The position numbers and the translations under genes are program-made. A DNA stretch of 64,000 bases from the NCBI GenBank assembly GCA_020205615.1, contig CM035162.1, positions 37,128,464 through 37,192,463 on the forward strand, read 5' to 3'. Positions 59,227 through 64,000 of this stretch are shown piece by piece. Position 1 is the first letter of the stretch; the number at the start of each line of letters is the position of its first letter. The DNA is from Panax quinquefolius (Eukaryota; Streptophyta; Magnoliopsida; Apiales; Araliaceae). The notes beneath the pieces were generated by a model. That model did no database searches. It was not told the origin of the DNA and worked only from the letters and a program-made list of their open reading frames with translations.

Positions 59227-61193
59227 GTAACTCCTTGTATTTTGCCTCTTAGATTATTTTGATCAAGTGGTGGCACATCCGAATCAAAATTATCCAAGTT
59301 AAGTCCGACCTAGCACTCCATATATTCAAAAAAGAAAAATATCATCCTTGTGGTGACACAACAAAACAATATTGTTCAATTTTCTTTATAAGCATCAAAT
59401 GTGATAAATTAACATCTTAAATACTTAATACTTGCCTTGTGGTGACACAACAAACTCATATTAAATATTTAATACTCTATTAATTTTATCATGCTAGAAA
59501 GGCGACGCTCGATATTCCAAATATCTTTGAACGCTTAGGACTTAATATAAAAATGAGGGGTTTGTTATTAATTTGTCTCATCTTTGTTTAAGTAGCATGC
59601 ATATATATATATATAAAATACGCGTTATATTATTGAACATGCGAAGCATGTTTGCATAATATATAATATATATAGTATAAGCATGCACATATAGAATACT
59701 ATATTCTACCCGGATTGATTATGGACTTTTATTCTAGTTTGGTTCACTAGAGCCACCAAGTGAACCAAAAGGTCAAACCTAGGGGTGCAAGAATTAATAT
59801 TTAAATATAACTATTACATTTAAACCCGAGCTCTATTACAAACGGGTCTTCAAGCGCTCCTTGCTCCTTGATCTCCAATTTTTTTAAAATTAATTCTAAC
59901 TATTCCTATTACAAAACTATTTAAAATAAATAGAAACCTTCGATCGCAAATCGAGGGGAAGTACATAGGAGAGGAGATAGAATTTACATTAAGAAAAATT
60001 AGAGAAGACGAGGTACGCTGTGAGACCCCATTTAATAAAACCCATACATTCATGCATCCAACTAAAATAAAATCCAATCGCATTGGTCAATAGTCCATAA
60101 TCAATCCCATTTATTATCATACACATCACCATACGCATCAATAAATAACATTCATCTCATGAATAATAGACATTTAATATATATATTGATATCATTTAAT
60201 GGGCAAATTTAGTTAAGTATAAAATCTAATTTTGAATCAAAATAAACTCCTTTATTTTAATCCAAATTTAAATCAAAATAAAACTATTTTATTTTAATTT
60301 ATTCAATTTTGAATAAAATAAACTATTTTATTTTAATCAAAATAAACTCCTTTATTTTAATTAATTATGGAATCCAATTCATATATATATATAAAAAAAT
60401 CTTTTATTAAAGGAAACACGGATATTCTTTCCTATTCACAAATAAACTCTTTTATTTGAATAATATGAAATCCTATTTCATATCTAAATAAACTCCTTTA
60501 TTTAAGGAAAGATGGATTCTCTTTCCTATTCACAAATAAACTCTTTTATTTTGAATAATATGAAATCTTATTTCATATCTAAACAAACTCCTTTATTTAA
60601 GGAAAGATCAATTTCAACTCCAATTAGTTATTATGGAATCCAATTCCAAATCTAATTAGTTAGCATGAAATTTAATTTTAAAATTAAAATAAATCTTTTA
60701 TTTTAAGATTAAAATAAACTATTTATTTTAAGATTAAAATAAACTATTTATTTTAATATTAAAATAAATTTTATTTTAATTATAAAATTATTAACCGTAT
60801 ATATTATATATAATATATGTATATAAAACGGAAATATATATATTATATATATAATATATAAGTAACCACTTCCGTGTAATCCTTTTATTTTATCATCTTG
60901 CCATGCCATGATTCTCGATTTCGTATGCTTAAGAAACCTAATATTTTGCTTTGAAAAAAAAAACGGATTCCTTTTTTTTTTTTAAAATTCCGTGCATAAC
61001 AGTATTCATTTTGTAGGATTTCCGTGCAAAGCAAGTTTTTGGTTAATTTAGCAGCAAATAAAAAAAAAAACTTGATTTCTTTTTTTTTTTTTTATTTATT
61101 AAATTTTATACAATAAAATTATGCCCAATTAAATTGTTCTAAACACATATCAATATATAAATTAAAATAATTAATAATTCGCATAAAGGTTTG
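59227..61193 (-). other. copia-2 leader (distal part)
   Basis: It continues the leader after gypsy B. It contains hairpin copies near 59348 and 59439, AT-rich tandem repeats (about 60230-60600), (AT)n runs (60795-60865) and poly-A/T tracts (60950-61095). It matches 33160-35295 of copia-1 with rearrangements after about 60600. No coding; 59850-60083 is not supported. Confidence 0.7.
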
Positions 61194-61205
61194 GCTCTGA
61201 TGCCA
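61194..61205 (-). other. copia-2 primer binding site
   Basis: Minus strand tggcatcagagc, one base after the 5' LTR; one mismatch from the initiator tRNA-Met complement TGGTATCAGAGC. Confidence 0.8.
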
Positions 61206-61206
61206 C

Positions 61207-63083
61207 TGTTGGGTTTGTAATATTTCTAGAACGCAATCAAATTGCAAAATAAGTGCGGAAGCGTGTAAAAATCAGAGTTTAAAAATTTACAAACCATATA
61301 CCCGGATCACCCTTTATGCATAATTATTAATTAAACGAAAAGATAAAGAATAAAATCATACCCTTGAAGATCGAGTTTCCTCAGGTACAAGTTCACCTCC
61401 AATCCTTTTCGCGTTCAACTTGAATCCACCGGGTTTGGTTCCTTCCTTTGATCAACGTTAGCCACCCATGTGTTTGGCCTCTAGAGGTGATCCACCAAGG
61501 AAGAATAAAATTCAAGAAGATGGGTGTTATGGCTAACCCTAGTTTTCTATCTCTATAGAAAAGGCATACTCCCAACAACTTGGAATTATTACGTTGTAAA
61601 AGTCAACAACCCATTCCACCCATAATAAGACTCCTCTTATTTATAGATGTGGGCAACCCACCTTAACAATTAAGGAATTGGGTTTTAATTAATTAATTCT
61701 TTTAATTAATTAAGCTCCCTAATCTTATTAGGGATAATTAATTAAACTCCTTTAACTAATTTAACCTCCTAATCTTATTAGGAATAAATGAGAGTACTTA
61801 TATTAAATTAATTTCTAAACTCTTTTAGAAATTAAAATAATAATAATTGTAATAATATTAATAAGACTCCTCTTATTAATTTATATTTAATATTTCTAAA
61901 ATATTAAATAATAAATATTAAGCTATCTAATTTATTCTATCACCATAGATTAAATTAAATATACATAACATATTATTACGATTATGCCATTAACTTCTTA
62001 AATAATTATTCTTCCTTTTATGGTGTGACCCTTTAGGTTCTCCATATTAAATGGGTTGTGAATAAATCAATTAGAACAATTCTAATCTTATTTAAATAAA
62101 TAAATTAAACAATTAATTTATTTAAATAATATTTATTCTACAATAGGATAAGCCTCCCTAGCGATCAAAACGACTTTCCGGATAATATAGATTTCAACAT
62201 TAATCATTAAAGAACCTTTGAGTAAATAGTTACTTGAAATACAATTCAATCCTTCCACCATATAATGTCCCAATTAAATATAAGACATGGAATTACTTGT
62301 CAAGTCTTATTTTATTTAATTATATCTATTTCGACCCTTAAATGCACAACTCCAAATAATGCAAATTAGAAACTCCTTTCTAATTTCATTCATTACGCCT
62401 TGCCAAGGACTCTTTGGGTTGTCATTTATCGAATCACATAGGACATTTCTCTTCTTTTATTAGAAGTGGAAGATTCTTTATCGATCATACATTATCTCCA
62501 CGTATAACTTATTATACCCAAGCATACCCTTTGATATACCCTAAGGGTCTTAAGGAATAAGTCAAAGTATAACTCATCATACACAAGATACTATGATGAT
62601 CTCAAGTCCAAGGATTACTTGTACTACTATCACTACAGAAATTCTATTGACAGCAAATAAAACTCCATTAGGTATTCCTTAGCGAGCCACGTTCAAAGTG
62701 AACTTATTCTCTAATAAGCACCTACATACTTGCTTTAGTGTCTCCACACAAATGATCATGAGATCAATCATCCTCATCCAATGAGCAAGCAACGTATGTA
62801 CCAATCTATCCGGATTCACTAATCCCCAATTTAGTAATCCAATGATTGGGAACTATTTTAGTTTTAAGCTTTCTAAGAATTTAGATCTCATTAGAATGAT
62901 CATCATCATTATTCTAAAAGCATTGCTTAAAACTATGGGTTTATCACATATTTTAAAACAGCATCATGTAGATAATTAAAAGCCTTTAATAAATTAATAC
63001 TTTTTATTAATAAATGAATAAGATTGTTACAAAGTATATGCTTTATCATCAAACATGATTGGCTTGTGTGCATACTACTTTCA
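61207..63083 (-). mobile_element. copia-2 5' LTR
   Basis: 1877 bp, tgttgggtttg...actactttca on the plus strand, followed by the gaaac duplicate. Minus-strand TATA at 61638-61645, the likely promoter of the element. Confidence 0.87.
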
Positions 63084-64000
63084 GAAACGAGTTAGCAACT
63101 TAGTCTAATGATTATAAGGACTTGTTAGACCTATAATGAGATGTTAAAATAAATTTTTAACATGTCCATAACACAATTACATGTGGATTGATTGATCGAA
63201 TGCATAATTAGTTTATTTTTCGTGAAGTCTTAATTTTACACTAAGTGTAATAATTGACTAAGTAAAGTCATGAAGTCGAGATTAGACAAAGAATAATTTA
63301 AGGTGTTTAGTACGTTATTATTGACTGGTATTGTGAACGTAATTGGTATGTTGGATTCAATTCAAAGAACGAGTTTGTTTAAGTCTAATCTACGCACGAG
63401 GCAAGTTTCTAAACCTTATCTTGTACATTGAGCAAGTTTCTTATCCTAAACTTTCGTTAATCAAGTTCTCATTATTATTGATCGCTTCTATCTTGTATAT
63501 TAAAGTTTATTAATCTTGAGCATGATGTTGTTATATAATAATTATTCTATTGTATACCTTTTGAGATGTTATTCAAGTTAGATATTCATTTCTTGTTAAA
63601 CCTTGTTAGACTAGCGAACCCTTATTGATTCGACTAGTCCATAGTTGATGAGCGTTCTAAATTTGTAACCCTTGATGAATTATCCAAACCAAACTTCCTT
63701 TGGTGCGGACTCGAATGTCAAACCGAGATGAACAACCTCAGATAGGGGATTATTTACTAAGCGTTAAGCGTTAAGATATTGTGCACCGTATGGTACTAAG
63801 AAATTTGATCCCCTAAGTTCGAGAAGAAGAGTCCATAGTCTTATGACTGTTAAAGGTTTCAAGTAAAAACACTTGACAACCTAGGACATAGTTCAAGGTC
63901 TTATGACCCTCAGAATTTCTTTTGATTCTTATTATCCATTCATGATTCAAAAGTTGAGCTTTATATCAGAAGTTATTATTTCTCTCGCATGTTATTATTC
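63084..64000 (+). mobile_element. G2 gypsy 3' LTR, part 2 (continues beyond the window)
   Basis: It resumes the LTR of 43246-44701 after copia-2. From about 63300 it aligns with the reverse complement of 41650-42760 (gatgaacaac...aggggattatt; cttatgaccctcag). No gene seen. Confidence 0.6.

Larger units (their letters stand above)
44702..63083 (-). mobile_element. copia-2, complete Ty1/copia-type element carrying nested gypsy B
   Basis: It is flanked by gaaac on both sides (44697-44701, 63084-63088). Without the nested gypsy it is about 8.99 kb, matching copia-1. On the minus strand the 5' LTR is 61207-63083, the primer site 61194-61205, the leader 59227-61193 plus 49562-49838, decayed gag-pol 46578-49561, the purine tract 46565-46577 and the 3' LTR 44702-46564. 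Its two LTRs are very alike: I count three differences in the first 370 bases from the plus-strand left edge. Insertion was therefore fairly recent compared with copia-1. Confidence 0.88.

Noticed and set aside
63084..64000. Host sequence flanking copia-2
   Set aside because: It aligns with the reverse complement of the G2 LTR at 41650-42760, so it is LTR, not unique DNA.

Overview
This is nuclear DNA of a flowering plant, strongly AT-rich, and it consists almost entirely of transposable elements nested inside one another. I find no host gene, tRNA, rRNA or CRISPR array. Plant origin is supported by a CACTA terminus (CACTACAAGAAAA), Ty3/gypsy chromovirus-type gag-pol remnants primed by initiator tRNA-Met, and Ty1/copia elements. 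The species cannot be read from the sequence.

Layout. 1-1573 is the terminal part of a CACTA element that landed in an old gypsy LTR (1574-1905). 1906-14059 is a forward-strand gypsy block, family G1: a 5' LTR, a gag-protease remnant, a second 5' LTR, a nearly complete but stop-riddled gag-pol, and a third, truncated LTR. 14060-24883 is a G1 element on the minus strand (LTR at 21930-24883, decayed gag-pol, LTR at 14157-17103), joined by inverted junctions on both sides. 24884-38425 is one forward G1 LTR split by two later insertions. These are a 2.4 kb solo LTR (25255-27670, TSD ttata) and a 9.15 kb minus-strand copia element, copia-1 (28028-37179, TSD cttct). 38426-41195 is a gag-protease remnant followed by a divergent LTR piece. 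41196-64000 is a second gypsy family (G2) with LTRs in opposite orientations. Its forward LTR (43246-44701, resuming at 63084) is split by copia-2 (44702-63083, TSD gaaac). Copia-2 in turn carries gypsy B (49839-59226, TSD gtagc/gtaac).

Function. Nothing here encodes an intact protein. The elements look like parasites of parasites. Gypsy B and the elements at 1906 and 38426 share a deletion after the protease. Both copia copies share loss of the reverse-transcriptase core. This implies that deleted derivatives were amplified by enzymes supplied in trans.

Most notable signals: (1) a 57-bp minisatellite of about 28 copies inside gypsy B, apparently seeded from an LTR motif; (2) 73-bp monomers with a 9-bp inverted repeat in the G1 LTR, just downstream of the promoter and inside a predicted leader intron; (3) a systematic discordance at CAG/CTG sites between otherwise near-identical copies, which looks like an assembly error at methylated CHG sites rather than mutation; (4) inverted LTR pairs that could form long hairpin RNAs.
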